Shown here: positions 1-9,382 of the stretch, one piece after another | Layout: the number at the start of each line of letters is the position of its first letter | Position numbering within the stretch: position 1 is the first letter of the stretch | From: Pseudomonadota bacterium | Lineage (GTDB): Bacteria; Pseudomonadota; Alphaproteobacteria; Sneathiellales; Sneathiellaceae | Assembly: GCA_024743055.1 (NCBI GenBank) | Contig: JANSXH010000001.1 | Span: 186,001-250,000, forward strand | Length of the DNA stretch: 64,000 nt | Direction of reading: 5' to 3' | Notes under the pieces: model-generated | Told to the model about the DNA's origin: nothing | Database searches by the model: none | What the model saw: only the letters and a program-made list of their open reading frames with translations | Program-made: the position numbers and the translations under genes

Positions 1-2638
1 GGGCCTTAGTAATTGTCCCTACACTAATCTGCTGAAAATAAGGTGCCGGAAAAAACAAACCCATAAACCTGGCACCGCCTCCCAATGTAGAAACCGGCGT
101 TAAAAATCCAGAAAAATTCATGGTCAGCACCATGGCGACAATGGATGTTGCGAAAATAGCGGCAATCTGACTCTTCACGAATGCAGACACAAGCATTCCG
201 AAACCAGTCGTTGTCCAGACATAAAGCAACGCACCAACAGCAAGAGCAAAAAAGGAGCCCTTCATAGGAACGTCAAACAAGAACATAATGAGCAGAAATA
301 GGCTTATAAAATTGATATAAGCCAATAAGACATAGGGAAGTTGCTTACCGAGCAGAAACTCGACCTGGGTGACCGGGGTGGCATAGAAATTGGTGATTGA
401 TCCCATTTCCTTTTCCCGGACAATTCCTACCGCTGTCATCATCGATGGAATGAGTATACAGAGCAGCATGATCACGCCCGGCGTGATGGCATAGGTACTC
501 TTGAAGGCCTGGTTGTAGAGGAAGCGGGTTTCGATAACAGCGGGACTTATTTGTAAAGGAACGCCACGACGTTGCAGAGAAAGCGCGTTCAGATATTGCG
601 AGATTACACCTTGCACATAGCCCCTAGCCGTTTCCGCCCGAAATGGCATCGCTCCGTCAAGTAATATTCCCACCTCCGGTGACCTTCCAGCCAGCAGGTT
701 CTGACCAAATCCTGGGGGAATTTCGATCGCAAATTTTAATTCACCCGAACGTAGGCGAAATTCCAATTCCTTCGCGTTTGAAATGGGGTCATGTTCAGTG
801 AAATATCGGGAACCAGAAAAATTCTCCAACAACTTCCGGCTTTCAAGGGTCTGATCCTGATCAAGAACCGCGTAAGGAAGATCTTCTACATCAAAGGAAA
901 TGCCATAACCAAATGTGATCATCAAAATAATCGGGCCAATGATGGCAAAAATCAGCCGAATGGGATCACGCAAGAGTTCCTTTGTTTCCCGAATGGTGTA
1001 AGCCAGCATGCGCCTGAGCTCAAAAATCCTCTCTTTAGTCGTTGATGACTTCGGAGCAGCTTCTTTAACTATATCCCGGACGGCCTCGGGTTCCTCAATA
1101 GCAGCTATGTCTTGCTCCAAAAAGGAGACAAAGGCATCGTCCAAAGAGGCCGCTTCTTTCTCTCGTATGAGATCAGAAGGCGTGCCGACAGCGAGCACTT
1201 TACCGGCATGCATCAGGGAGATCCTGTCGCAGCGCTCGGCTTCGTTCATGAAGTGGGTGGAGATAAAAATTGTCACCCCATCTTTTCGTGAAAGCTCGAT
1301 CAAATGCCGCCAGAACCCATCACGAGCAATAGGATCCACACCGGAGGTAGGCTCATCAAGGATCAGTATCTCAGGACGGTGCAATAAAGCGACCGCCAAT
1401 TGAAGCCGTTGCCTGACGCCAATTGGTAGACTAGTTGGTTTGCTGTCCCTGACTTCGTCAAGCTCAAAACGCTCAAGAAGGGATTGTAATCGGTCTCTGA
1501 TTTGCCGATTAGGAATTTGGAAAATATGAGCATGCAGTTCGAGATTTTGATAAACCGACAGCTCTTCATATAGCGAAAAAGACTGGGACATATAACCAAC
1601 TCGACGGCGGGTTTGCATGTCCCGGGCATTTAATGTTTTACCGAAAAGCTTTGATTCCCCCTCCGTTGCCGGCTGCAGCCCAGTCAGCATCTTCATAGTC
1701 GTTGTCTTGCCGCATCCATTGGACCCTAGAAATCCGAAGATCTCTCCTCGCTCAATTTCAAAACTCACATGATCTACGGCAACGAAATCGCCATAGCATT
1801 TGGTTAAACCGATGGCTGCAATGGCAATCTCTCCGTCGTCGGACTTTCTCGGTGGCACGATGACTTCTGTCCTTTCCTGCTTTTTGCAATCCGGCAGAAG
1901 ATTGATGAAAGCCTGCTCAAGAGTCTCTGCACCTGTTTGAAGTTTAAGCTCGAAGGGAGAACCGGTGGCAATTATCTGGCCGTCATCCAAGGCGGCGAGC
2001 CAGTCAAACTGATCCGCCTCCTCCATATAGGCTGTCGCGACAATCACGCTCATCTGAGGGCGTCGCTTGCGCATACGCCCAATCAATTCCCAGAACTGGC
2101 GGCGGGAGAGTGGATCGACCCCAGTGGTTGGTTCGTCAAGGATAAGAAGATCCGGCTCATGAATGAGGGCACAGCATAGACCAAGTTTCTGTTTCATCCC
2201 TCCGGAGAGCTTCCCTGCAGGCCTACCTGCGAAAGAGGACAGGCCGGTTGCGGCTAGCAGATCGGCAATTCTTTGGCGACGCTGACGTCTATTCAAACCG
2301 AACAAGCGGCCAAAAAACTCTAGGTTCTCTTGAATGCTGAGGGTTGGATATAGGTTTTTCCCAAGTCCTTGCGGCATATAGGCGATGCGCGTCAAGCAGT
2401 CCCGGCGATGGCTCCATTTCTGCATATCCCCGCCGAGAGTTTCAACCATACCTTTCTGTACCTTGCGGACACCTGCCACTAAGGCAAGAAGTGTTGACTT
2501 ACCGACCCCGTCCGGTCCAATCAAACCCGCCATGCAACCGGACGGAATTTCCAATGAGACGTCATCAAGGGCGGCTCGGTCTCCATATTTATGGTTTACC
2601 GAAGTGACTACGGCTACGTGATCAATCAGCTCCTTCAT
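1..2638 (-). CDS. rbbA: RbbA/YhiH-type ABC transporter: two ATPase domains fused to an ABC-2 permease (partial)
   Basis: One uninterrupted frame runs from ATG at 2638 off the left edge, so the C-terminus is missing; 879 codons are visible against about 910 in E. coli RbbA. ABC domain 1 has Walker A GPDGVGKST near residue 40, signature LSGGMKQK and LILDEPTTGVDP. ABC domain 2 has GSNGCGKTT near residue 305, a degenerate signature (LPIGVRQR) and LILDEPTSGVDP. From about residue 544 there is an ABC-2 permease domain: an N-terminal membrane helix, a large extracytoplasmic loop, then several C-terminal helices. The start overlaps the stop of the HlyD gene (ATGA), so the two are translationally coupled and should form one exporter. 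The substrate is unknown; E. coli RbbA is also described as ribosome-associated. The fusion is certain from the reading frame; the role is inferred from the family. Confidence 0.9.
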   Translation of the reverse strand, partial: MKELIDHVAVVTSVNHKYGDRAALDDVSLEIPSGCMAGLIGPDGVGKSTLLALVAGVRKVQKGMVETLGGDMQKWSHRRDCLTRIAYMPQGLGKNLYPTLSIQENLEFFGRLFGLNRRQRRQRIADLLAATGLSSFAGRPAGKLSGGMKQKLGLCCALIHEPDLLILDEPTTGVDPLSRRQFWELIGRMRKRRPQMSVIVATAYMEEADQFDWLAALDDGQIIATGSPFELKLQTGAETLEQAFINLLPDCKKQERTEVIVPPRKSDDGEIAIAAIGLTKCYGDFVAVDHVSFEIERGEIFGFLGSNGCGKTTTMKMLTGLQPATEGESKLFGKTLNARDMQTRRRVGYMSQSFSLYEELSVYQNLELHAHIFQIPNRQIRDRLQSLLERFELDEVRDSKPTSLPIGVRQRLQLAVALLHRPEILILDEPTSGVDPIARDGFWRHLIELSRKDGVTIFISTHFMNEAERCDRISLMHAGKVLAVGTPSDLIREKEAASLDDAFVSFLEQDIAAIEEPEAVRDIVKEAAPKSSTTKERIFELRRMLAYTIRETKELLRDPIRLIFAIIGPIILMITFGYGISFDVEDLPYAVLDQDQTLESRKLLENFSGSRYFTEHDPISNAKELEFRLRSGELKFAIEIPPGFGQNLLAGRSPEVGILLDGAMPFRAETARGYVQGVISQYLNALSLQRRGVPLQISPAVIETRFLYNQAFKSTYAITPGVIMLLCILIPSMMTAVGIVREKEMGSITNFYATPVTQVEFLLGKQLPYVLLAYINFISLFLLIMFLFDVPMKGSFFALAVGALLYVWTTTGFGMLVSAFVKSQIAAIFATSIVAMVLTMNFSGFLTPVSTLGGGARFMGLFFPAPYFQQISVGTITKA

Positions 2639-3621
2639 TCCGGTAATCTAATCTGGAGGGTCTCCGGCCATTCGCCATCATCTTCCAGATTTACATATGC
2701 AATCCCACGGACGCCCGCCTTGACCCGACTTTCATACTTCCTCAGCAAACTTGGATCTATGGAGATTTTGACGCGAAACATCAGCTTTTCTCTCTCATCC
2801 GCCGTTTCAACAGTTCGGGGAGTAAACTGCGCCTGGGTCGCAACGAAAGAGACCTTTGCAGGAATGACATAGTCAGGCACAGGATCAAGCACCAAACGTG
2901 CATCGCTGCCAATCGCCAGACGTCCTGCATCGCGGGCTGGCAAAAATACCGTCATATAAACGTCTGCAAGATCCAGCAACGTGAGAAGGTTGCCACCAGC
3001 CGGCAAAACTTCACCCGGTTCAGCCAGTCGATACTGAACCCGGCCCCTTATAGGAGAACTGATGATGGTATCCCCAAGGAGCGACCCGACACGTCGGACT
3101 TCCTGTTTCGCGGCATTGATGGCTTCAACCGATTGGTCCACACCGGACAATGCCGACATATAGGCTGCATGTGCAGATTGGTATTCTGTATTCCGCTGCT
3201 GTAATTTTTCGGTTGTCGCAAATCCTTCGGCATGAAGCTTGCGGGTCCGTTCAAGCATTTGCTCGGCGAGTTCCAGTTGACTTTTAAAGCGATCGACGGA
3301 GGACTTGGCTTCCTCCTCTGCCCGCTCAAGACGGCGCTCTTCAGCCTCTACAGTTTTTAGTTGCGCCGCAAGCTGGCGAGAATCCAGGCGAGCTAAAACC
3401 TGATCTTTATCGACCATTTCCCCTTCGCGGACATAAAGCTCAGAGATGCGCCCAGCTAATTTGGTGGCGATATTTACCTGATTGGCTTCGATACGACCAT
3501 TTGATGAGGCAATGTAGGCCGGCAATTGGGAGGCAATATGCACTGACCAATAATAATAGCTGCCCAAGGCCGCAGCTACGACGACCAACGACAGTACAAT
3601 CCAGGATTTTAGTCCCATCAT
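2635..3621 (-). CDS. HlyD-family membrane fusion (periplasmic adaptor) protein
   Basis: About 328 residues. A single N-terminal membrane anchor (WIVLSLVVVAAALGSYYYW) is followed by a biotinyl-lipoyl-like half motif, a long alpha-helical coiled coil (roughly residues 80-180, rich in Glu, Ala and Arg), the second lipoyl half with SPIRGRVQYRLAEPGEV, and a beta-barrel domain. This is the adaptor layout of the YbhG/YhiI type that partners RbbA-like exporters across the periplasm. The frame opens at a TTG at 3639, but ATG at 3621 (or 3618) is the better start; GAAAG lies a few bases upstream. Its stop overlaps the ABC gene start by four bases. An FNR-type box with a plausible -10 lies upstream, so low-oxygen induction is likely. 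Confidence 0.85.
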   Translation of the reverse strand: MMGLKSWIVLSLVVVAAALGSYYYWSVHIASQLPAYIASSNGRIEANQVNIATKLAGRISELYVREGEMVDKDQVLARLDSRQLAAQLKTVEAEERRLERAEEEAKSSVDRFKSQLELAEQMLERTRKLHAEGFATTEKLQQRNTEYQSAHAAYMSALSGVDQSVEAINAAKQEVRRVGSLLGDTIISSPIRGRVQYRLAEPGEVLPAGGNLLTLLDLADVYMTVFLPARDAGRLAIGSDARLVLDPVPDYVIPAKVSFVATQAQFTPRTVETADEREKLMFRVKISIDPSLLRKYESRVKAGVRGIAYVNLEDDGEWPETLQIRLPE

Positions 3622-3943
3622 GACATGCTTTCTAATCAAGTTTGCAAACCAGAAACGACCGTCTCACTTCGCGCCGCTAGCTTGATGCAAAAGGTAACGC
3701 GCCATGGGGAAACCGCATTGATTTAGGTCAATGTCACTGGGTACGAGAGCATTAGTCTAAATCTAAAATTACATTCAGAATTCTTTGCAGTTAGAACCAA
3801 CATTTATAGAAAAAAGCTAGTCGAAAAGTGTTACAGATCTGTATCTGGACACTAATATACTCACCACATTCTGCGGCTATCATTGCAGATATTCAAATTT
3901 GTCCAGAGTCTGGGCGTTGATAGACATCTGAAAGTATATTTTA
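3622..3943. other. Intergenic region between the HlyD and ackA genes
   Basis: About 320 bp without a gene. Besides the FNR-type box at 3718-3731, a weak sigma-70-like promoter for ackA may be TTACAG (3831-3836) with TAATAT (3853-3858), 16 bp apart; this is only a pattern match. TTGATAGACATCTG near 3917 matches one half of an FNR box and is not convincing. No small ORF or RNA gene is evident. Confidence 0.4.
3691..3731 (-). promoter_or_regulatory. FNR/FixK-type box with -10, upstream of the HlyD-RbbA operon
   Basis: TTGATTTAGGTCAA at 3718-3731 matches nine of the ten conserved bases of TTGAT-N4-ATCAA. On the minus strand TACCTT (3696-3691) begins 28.5 bp from the box centre, which fits class II activation (box centred near -41.5). 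The same TACCTT hexamer occurs with the box at 13998. The box also lies upstream of ackA on the plus strand, but about 210 bp from its start codon, so the HlyD gene is the likelier target. Confidence 0.6.
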
Positions 3944-5137
3944 ATGACCGATACGATCCTGACCCTGAACGCTGGCTCTTCAAGCATCAAATTTGCCGCC
4001 TATGCGGCAAAAGATGTGGAAGGTACTCCCTCTCTTGCGGGTAAAATTACAGGAATTCTGAGATCGCCAGAATTCAAGGCAGTAGATGGTCAAGGGGCGC
4101 GTTTACCCGGAAACGGCCTTGATAACATTGACCTCAGAGCTACCCATGATGAACTGATCGTCCGACTCCTGGAATGGATTAACGGCAAACTTGGCAGTGG
4201 TAATCTTGCCGCCGTTGGTCACAGGGTAGTGCATGGCGGTCAGCATTTCCTCAAGCCTGTTCTACTGGATGATACTGTTATTCAGGAACTTGCGAAGCTC
4301 AACTCCCTCGCACCACTGCACCAGCCCCATAACTTGGCGGCGATTGAGGTCATACGGAACCAGGATCAGGACCTGCCACAAATCGCCTGCTTTGATACAG
4401 GGTTCCATTCCACACAGCACCCACTGGCAAAACAGTTCGCGCTGCCGCGTTCTTTGAAAGAGGATGGCATTATCAGATACGGCTTTCACGGAATTTCTTA
4501 TGACTATTTGAGCTCGGTTCTGCCGGAACATATCGATGAAGAAGCTGAAGGTCGTTTTGTTATCGGGCATCTCGGAAATGGTGCCAGTCTTTGTGCCATT
4601 AAGAATAGGCAATCTGTCGCGACGACCATGGGCTTCACCGCCCTCGATGGTCTGATGATGGGACGCCGATGCGGTGCTTTGGATGTGGGAGTGGTCCTGC
4701 ATTTACTCAATGACAGAAACATGACACCGAAAGAAGTTGAGGATCTCCTGTATAACAAATCAGGGTTACTGGGTGTCTCTGGCCTTAGCAATAACATGCA
4801 GGATCTGGAAAAAAGCACTGATCCGGCTGCCAAGGAAGCCATCGATCTTTACTGCTACCGCACCGCCAGCGAAATCGGCAAGTTGATTCCAACCCTTGGT
4901 GGGTTGGATGGCATCGTTTTCTCTGCCGGAATTGGAGAAAACTCTCCACTGGTCCGGCAAAAAGTATGTAATTATTTTCAATGGCTTGGCATTGAAATCG
5001 ATGAGGCTCTAAACAAGAAAAATGCCCCCAAAATCAGTGCAAAAGAGTCAAGAATAAAAGTTTTAGTAGTACCAACAGACGAAGAAGTCGTGATTGCCAG
5101 AGCAACACGAAAAATTCTGAAGGATATGGTGCTTTAG
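3944..5137 (+). CDS. ackA: Acetate kinase
   Basis: 397 residues, full length for the family. Acetate kinase interconverts acetyl phosphate plus ADP and acetate plus ATP, giving substrate-level ATP when respiration is limited. Visible signatures are the N-terminal TLNAGSSSIKF phosphate-binding motif, AVGHRVVHGGQHF, ACFDTGFHST, RYGFHGISYDYL, IGHLGNGASLCAI, TMGFTALDGLMMGRRCGALD, SGLLGVSG and the C-terminal FSAGIGENSPLVR. No pta or phosphoketolase gene lies in the window, so the source of acetyl phosphate must be encoded elsewhere. It converges with the UspA gene (stops overlap by about four bases) and sits within the stress island. The start ATG is clear, following directly on an AT-rich leader. 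Confidence 0.95.
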   Translation: MTDTILTLNAGSSSIKFAAYAAKDVEGTPSLAGKITGILRSPEFKAVDGQGARLPGNGLDNIDLRATHDELIVRLLEWINGKLGSGNLAAVGHRVVHGGQHFLKPVLLDDTVIQELAKLNSLAPLHQPHNLAAIEVIRNQDQDLPQIACFDTGFHSTQHPLAKQFALPRSLKEDGIIRYGFHGISYDYLSSVLPEHIDEEAEGRFVIGHLGNGASLCAIKNRQSVATTMGFTALDGLMMGRRCGALDVGVVLHLLNDRNMTPKEVEDLLYNKSGLLGVSGLSNNMQDLEKSTDPAAKEAIDLYCYRTASEIGKLIPTLGGLDGIVFSAGIGENSPLVRQKVCNYFQWLGIEIDEALNKKNAPKISAKESRIKVLVVPTDEEVVIARATRKILKDMVL

Positions 5138-5973
5138 ACAATCAGTAGCGGAAATCGGCTCATCGCCAGGGCGTTTCTGGCCCTTGGAGTTTGTAGTAAA
5201 GAACCTTCTGAATCCATAACCAGCAAACATCTTTTGGCACCAAGCCAGTTAAGGATGTCGTCTGAATTCTGAGGCAACGGAGAAATCACCTGAGCATCGC
5301 CCTCATAAGCATCGGCGAGATCCACTAGATGTTTCTCAAGTAGCTCCATATCGAACTTGTTTTTAATACAAGGCACGAACAAAAGTTCTTGCTCGTTTTC
5401 ATTGGTGAGCGACAGAGCGACGGGAAACATTTTATCTGCTGAAGCGGCGCTTTCACAAAGCAATACAAAACAGCTGGCCAGAGATTGCCCCCCCTTTAGA
5501 TACAAAGTTGGTCTGTTAGAAATCTGTGGCAACTGATCTGTCAACTGAGCTGAAGATGGAAATCTTCCGTGGGAGCGTCCTGTACTTTCTGTGATCAAAA
5601 GGTCGGATTGTGCCACCATGTCCCTGAACTCTGCATCAACAGCATCTCTGATAGTTTGAAAATCAAGGTTGACCTGCCGTCGTTTAGCGATCTCTTGCAG
5701 TTGTCTCCGGGCGCTACGGGCCATTGCTTTTAATTGTGTTTCCAACGTCGGGCTGTCGATCGCTCGCGCTCCGCGGGAGGAGAGGCTCACTTCCCGCACA
5801 AAATCAAGTTTCCCGACCGAAAGGACATTATGATCCTCTACGAACACGCCTTTGAGTTCCGCCCCGAGGAGGGCGGCGATATCTGTTGCCGTCCGTAAAG
5901 TATCCCTACAGTGAGAAGAAGAATCTATCTGTAGAACTATTCGGCGATAGGTGGTTGGCTTAGGCGCCGCCAT
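5134..5973 (-). CDS. Universal stress protein (UspA family), distal gene of the usp-lon-usp operon
   Basis: 279 residues. It begins with the Usp beta-strand pattern RRIVLQIDSSSHCRDTLRTA and continues with AALLGAELKGVFVEDH, typical of an ATP-binding-like UspA fold; the second half is more divergent and ends LAMSRFPLLIV. ATG at 5973 is chosen because AAGGAG lies six bases upstream; longer in-frame starts would run deeper into the upstream lon gene. With this start it overlaps lon by 14 bases. UspA proteins act in the cytoplasm in growth arrest, often under oxygen or energy limitation. The exact role is unknown, and the second domain could be degenerate. Confidence 0.8.
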   Translation of the reverse strand: MAAPKPTTYRRIVLQIDSSSHCRDTLRTATDIAALLGAELKGVFVEDHNVLSVGKLDFVREVSLSSRGARAIDSPTLETQLKAMARSARRQLQEIAKRRQVNLDFQTIRDAVDAEFRDMVAQSDLLITESTGRSHGRFPSSAQLTDQLPQISNRPTLYLKGGQSLASCFVLLCESAASADKMFPVALSLTNENEQELLFVPCIKNKFDMELLEKHLVDLADAYEGDAQVISPLPQNSDDILNWLGAKRCLLVMDSEGSLLQTPRARNALAMSRFPLLIV

Positions 5974-8410
5974 TTCCCGCTCCTTTGCTCTCCTCTTCCT
6001 GGCCAGCTTTGGCAAACTTTAATGCCATCTCCGCATATGCTCCAAGCTTTGCTTGAACACGTCCGTTGAGGCTTTCTGCGGGATAATTGCCATCATTGCC
6101 CGGTGCTCCTGCAATCACACCCGTCAACAATTCGATCCCCTCATCTATGGTGGTTACCGGGTAGATATGGAAGTTACCTTTTTCTGCAGCTGCCACGACT
6201 TCCTCTTTCAGCATGAGATGTGTGACATTTGCCGCCGGGATCAAAACTCCTTGATCCCCCGTTAGTCCCCGCGCATCACAAAGGTCAAAAAATGCTTCTA
6301 TTTTTTCATTAACCCCACCGATGGCTTGCACTTCACCAAACTGATTGACGGATCCAGTAACGGCAAGACTTTGCTTGATTGGAGCATCGGCTAGGGCAGA
6401 CAGAAGGGCATATAATTCAGTTGAAGAAGCGCTGTCACCGTCCACCTTGCCGTAGGACTGTTCGAAAACCAGGCTGGCATTCAAAGAAAGAGGCCGGTCC
6501 TTTACAAAACGCGCTGCCAGAAAATTTGACAGAATGAGCATGCCCTTCGAATGCAGAGGGCCGCCCAGTTCAACTTCCCGTTCAATATCAATTAGTTGAC
6601 CCTTGCCTAGGCGGACGCGAGCAGTAATTCGGCTTGGTCTGCCAAAGGCGAAGTCACCAAGTTGCAGTACCGAAAGTCCGTTTATCTGACCCACCCGTTC
6701 ACCTGACGTATCGAGACTGATGATATTGCGCTCGAACTGCTCCTGGGTCCGCTCACGCAAGCGATCAGATCGTCTAATATGGGCATCAATAGCAGTACGA
6801 ATATCGTCCTCAATGATTATCTCGCCGCCCCTCACCGATGCCCAGTGATCGGCTTCCGACAATAGATCAGCGAGAGAGCGCACATGGCTCGAAAGTCGCT
6901 CTTTGTCACTCACAAGACGACTCATCCGCATCAGGACGAGTTTGACGGCTCCGGGATTTAGAGGGCGCAGGTCCTTACCTCTCGCCTGCGTCGCAATGAA
7001 GCGGGCATATTGCCTGGTGGTTTCCTCGGTCACTGGCATCCGGTCATCAAAATCCACCGGTACTTTGAACAACTCATGGAAATCTGGATCATGGCTGCTT
7101 AGCAGATAATACAGCATGGGATCACCAATCAGGATTACCTTCACATCCAGCGGGATCGTTTCCGGCTGTAGGCTGACTGTTGCGCTCAAGGACATCAGCT
7201 GAGCCACGGATTCAATCCGTATCTCCCGGCTCCTCAGTTCCCGTTTTAAAGCTTCCCAGGCAAAAGGCTGTAGCAGCAAACGACGGGCATCCAGAATTAG
7301 ATATCCGCCGTTAGCCCGATGCAATGCCCCCGGCTTAATCAGGCGAAAATCTGTTGTCAGGGTCCCAAACTGGGATCGATGCTCTATCCGCCCAATTAGA
7401 TTTTCCACCGTCGGATTATCTTCATAAATGATAGGCGCACCACCATTAGCGTCGTGACTAATCAGAACATTGACCTGGCAATTACTGATCACCAGCTCAC
7501 GACGCTGGAGGATATCAGGCATAAGACCAGGTGGACCAGCCTGCTGGAGCTGTTCCGGGCTGACGCGGAACACGTCGCCATGGCCAATGACATAATCCCT
7601 GACATTATCGAGAAAAGTGAGGACTTGCTCGCATTCTTTCCAGTGTTGTTTATTTTCCTCAATAAGATGCCGGACGGCAAAATCCGTCACCTCTCGGTTC
7701 AGGTCTCTTATCTCCTGGCGTTGCTGCCGCTCAAGATCCGGCAACAAGCGAACCGCAGCTTGCAGATCGCTTTCCAGAAGGCTGATATCTTTCTTGAATT
7801 CCTCCTGTTTTTCCGCAGGAAGCTCAGAAAATCCATCAGGATCCAGGACCTTGCCATCCTTTACGGGCGCCAACGCAAAACCCATTGGCGTTCGAATTAG
7901 GGCTATATCTTTTTCTGCGGTTTTTTCCTGAAGATCATTGAAGACCTTTTCCTGGCGCAGCTTTGATTGCTCCATAATCACATCAATGCGCGTCTTGTAA
8001 TCTTCGCTGTCAAATGCCGCGGAAATAACAACTCTCAACTCTTCGCCAAGGGTTTCCATTTGTTCAGCGAGTTCCATAGCCCTCCCGGCGGGAAGCTTCA
8101 TCGCTTTCGGGCGATCAAAGGCACTGAAGTCATTCACATAACACCAATCCTCCGGCAAGGGCTGAGCTGCAGCTTGCGGCTCCAGATACAGTCGGATGGC
8201 TTCTGTTTTACCAGCACCAGGCGGTCCGAAGGCGAACAGATTGAAGCCCTGTTGACGTATACCGATGCCAAAGCGAATAGCATCGACTGCCCGGTCCTGA
8301 CCTAAGGGTTCACTCAGGTCCTCTAAATCATTGGTATCTCCAAAATCAAGTAGATCCACATCATATGTGCGACTTAATCTGTCAGCAGAAAGCGCCTCAA
8401 CCGGGCTCAT
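5960..8410 (-). CDS. LonB-like ATP-dependent protease (AAA_32/Lon_C)
   Basis: 816 residues. A cytoplasmic AAA+ protease of the LonB-like group lacking the N-terminal domain of classical Lon. Walker A is GPPGAGKT near residue 64; a helical insert follows; the C-terminal Lon protease domain carries the Ser-Lys dyad: Ser660 in DGDSASS and Lys703 in GGVNEKIEAF. Their 43-residue spacing equals that of Ser679 and Lys722 in E. coli Lon. ATG at 8410 is preferred over TTG at 8413 because GGGAGG lies about eight bases upstream. It sits between two uspA genes, 15 bases after the first and overlapping the second, so it is expected to be made with them. Probable role: protein quality control under low oxygen, inferred from context. 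Confidence 0.9.
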   Translation of the reverse strand: MSPVEALSADRLSRTYDVDLLDFGDTNDLEDLSEPLGQDRAVDAIRFGIGIRQQGFNLFAFGPPGAGKTEAIRLYLEPQAAAQPLPEDWCYVNDFSAFDRPKAMKLPAGRAMELAEQMETLGEELRVVISAAFDSEDYKTRIDVIMEQSKLRQEKVFNDLQEKTAEKDIALIRTPMGFALAPVKDGKVLDPDGFSELPAEKQEEFKKDISLLESDLQAAVRLLPDLERQQRQEIRDLNREVTDFAVRHLIEENKQHWKECEQVLTFLDNVRDYVIGHGDVFRVSPEQLQQAGPPGLMPDILQRRELVISNCQVNVLISHDANGGAPIIYEDNPTVENLIGRIEHRSQFGTLTTDFRLIKPGALHRANGGYLILDARRLLLQPFAWEALKRELRSREIRIESVAQLMSLSATVSLQPETIPLDVKVILIGDPMLYYLLSSHDPDFHELFKVPVDFDDRMPVTEETTRQYARFIATQARGKDLRPLNPGAVKLVLMRMSRLVSDKERLSSHVRSLADLLSEADHWASVRGGEIIIEDDIRTAIDAHIRRSDRLRERTQEQFERNIISLDTSGERVGQINGLSVLQLGDFAFGRPSRITARVRLGKGQLIDIEREVELGGPLHSKGMLILSNFLAARFVKDRPLSLNASLVFEQSYGKVDGDSASSTELYALLSALADAPIKQSLAVTGSVNQFGEVQAIGGVNEKIEAFFDLCDARGLTGDQGVLIPAANVTHLMLKEEVVAAAEKGNFHIYPVTTIDEGIELLTGVIAGAPGNDGNYPAESLNGRVQAKLGAYAEMALKFAKAGQEEESKGAGNGGA

Positions 8411-8425
8411 CAAACACCCCTCCCT

Positions 8426-9271
8426 TTAATGGGACATGAGAACGGGGATTGTCATATGGTCCAGAATTTGCCTCGTTGCACCACCAAATATCATTTCACG
8501 GGCGCGCGAGTGCCCATATCCACCCATAACAAGAAGATCTGACCCGCTCTGAGCAACATAGGATAGCAAAACATCTCCATCTGCCAACTCAGGATTTCGC
8601 GATGTTTTTGTTTCGACATTGACATCATGCCGCGCAAGCGTCGATGCGAGTTCAGCACCAAGAATGGTCGTTTTATCGTCCCCCTGAGCACTGCCAGGAT
8701 TTGCCCAGTGGATGTGAACCTCTTTCGCTGCGGTCAAAAGCGGCAAAGCGTCAAATGTGGCGCGGGTTGCCTCTCGGGTACCATTCCAGCCAACCAAGAT
8801 ATGCTCCCCAACGGACTTTATTCCACCGGAATAAGGAACAATGAGAACGGGCCGACCGGTTTCAAGCATTGTTTGCCAGGGAACATCGCGAATGGCCAGA
8901 TCATCCGCTTGTTCATCTGCCTGACTTACAACAACCAGATCTGATGTAAGGGCATGATTGGAAACCGTTGCAGCGATGTTTGACGAGGGGGAGTCGGCTA
9001 CACGCCACTCTGCAGAAATTGCCTCAGAAGATGTTTTCTTGTTGAAAAGCTCCTCAATACGTTTGGCCTCACCGAGATAGTTGTTTCTGTGCTCCGCAAG
9101 AACATCAGATGAGACATACATACTGACAGCTGGATAAACTTCCACCGCCGGCACGACATAAAGGCCAATGAGATGAGCCTCATGTTTTGCAGCTAAAGTA
9201 GCGGCAACCTGCAACAGGTTCTTCGCATATTTCTCTGTATTGAGATTAACAAGGATGGTTTTGTAACTCAT
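8426..9271 (-). CDS. Universal stress protein, tandem UspA domains, first gene of the usp-lon-usp operon
   Basis: 281 residues made of two UspA repeats. Domain 1 begins MSYKTILVNLNTEK; domain 2 begins EHILVGWNGTREATRATFDALP and ends with the nucleotide-binding pattern LVMGGYGHSRAREMIFGGATRQIL, matching the G-2x-G-9x-G(S/T) signature of ATP-binding Usp proteins. ATG at 9271 is chosen because GGAG lies about eight bases upstream; an upstream in-frame start near 9301 would coincide with the predicted transcription start. It leads an operon with lon and a second usp gene and has an FNR-type box with a good -10. Expected role: stress response during oxygen or energy starvation. Confidence 0.9.
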   Translation of the reverse strand: MSYKTILVNLNTEKYAKNLLQVAATLAAKHEAHLIGLYVVPAVEVYPAVSMYVSSDVLAEHRNNYLGEAKRIEELFNKKTSSEAISAEWRVADSPSSNIAATVSNHALTSDLVVVSQADEQADDLAIRDVPWQTMLETGRPVLIVPYSGGIKSVGEHILVGWNGTREATRATFDALPLLTAAKEVHIHWANPGSAQGDDKTTILGAELASTLARHDVNVETKTSRNPELADGDVLLSYVAQSGSDLLVMGGYGHSRAREMIFGGATRQILDHMTIPVLMSH

Positions 9272-9307
9272 GCCTGATCTCCGATCTGTTTTTGGGGACA
9301 TATAAAT

Positions 9308-9349
9308 AATGTAGGGACGAACACACTATTCCGTTTTGATTTAAGTCAA
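9308..9349 (-). promoter_or_regulatory. FNR/FixK-type class II promoter of the usp-lon-usp operon
   Basis: The box at 9336-9349 reads TTGACTTAAATCAA on the minus strand (nine of ten conserved bases). The -10 candidate TACATT lies at 9313-9308, 29.5 bp from the box centre. That places the transcription start near 9301, about 30 bases before the ATG at 9271. No -35 element is needed in this architecture. Confidence 0.7.
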
Positions 9350-9382
9350 ACTCCCTCTAGTTTGTTTTTTCTTCCTTAGATA

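Noticed and set aside
3915-3930. TTGATAGACATCTG as a second FNR-type box before ackA.
   Set aside because: Only one half-site is good; the other differs in two of five bases and it lies too near the start codon.
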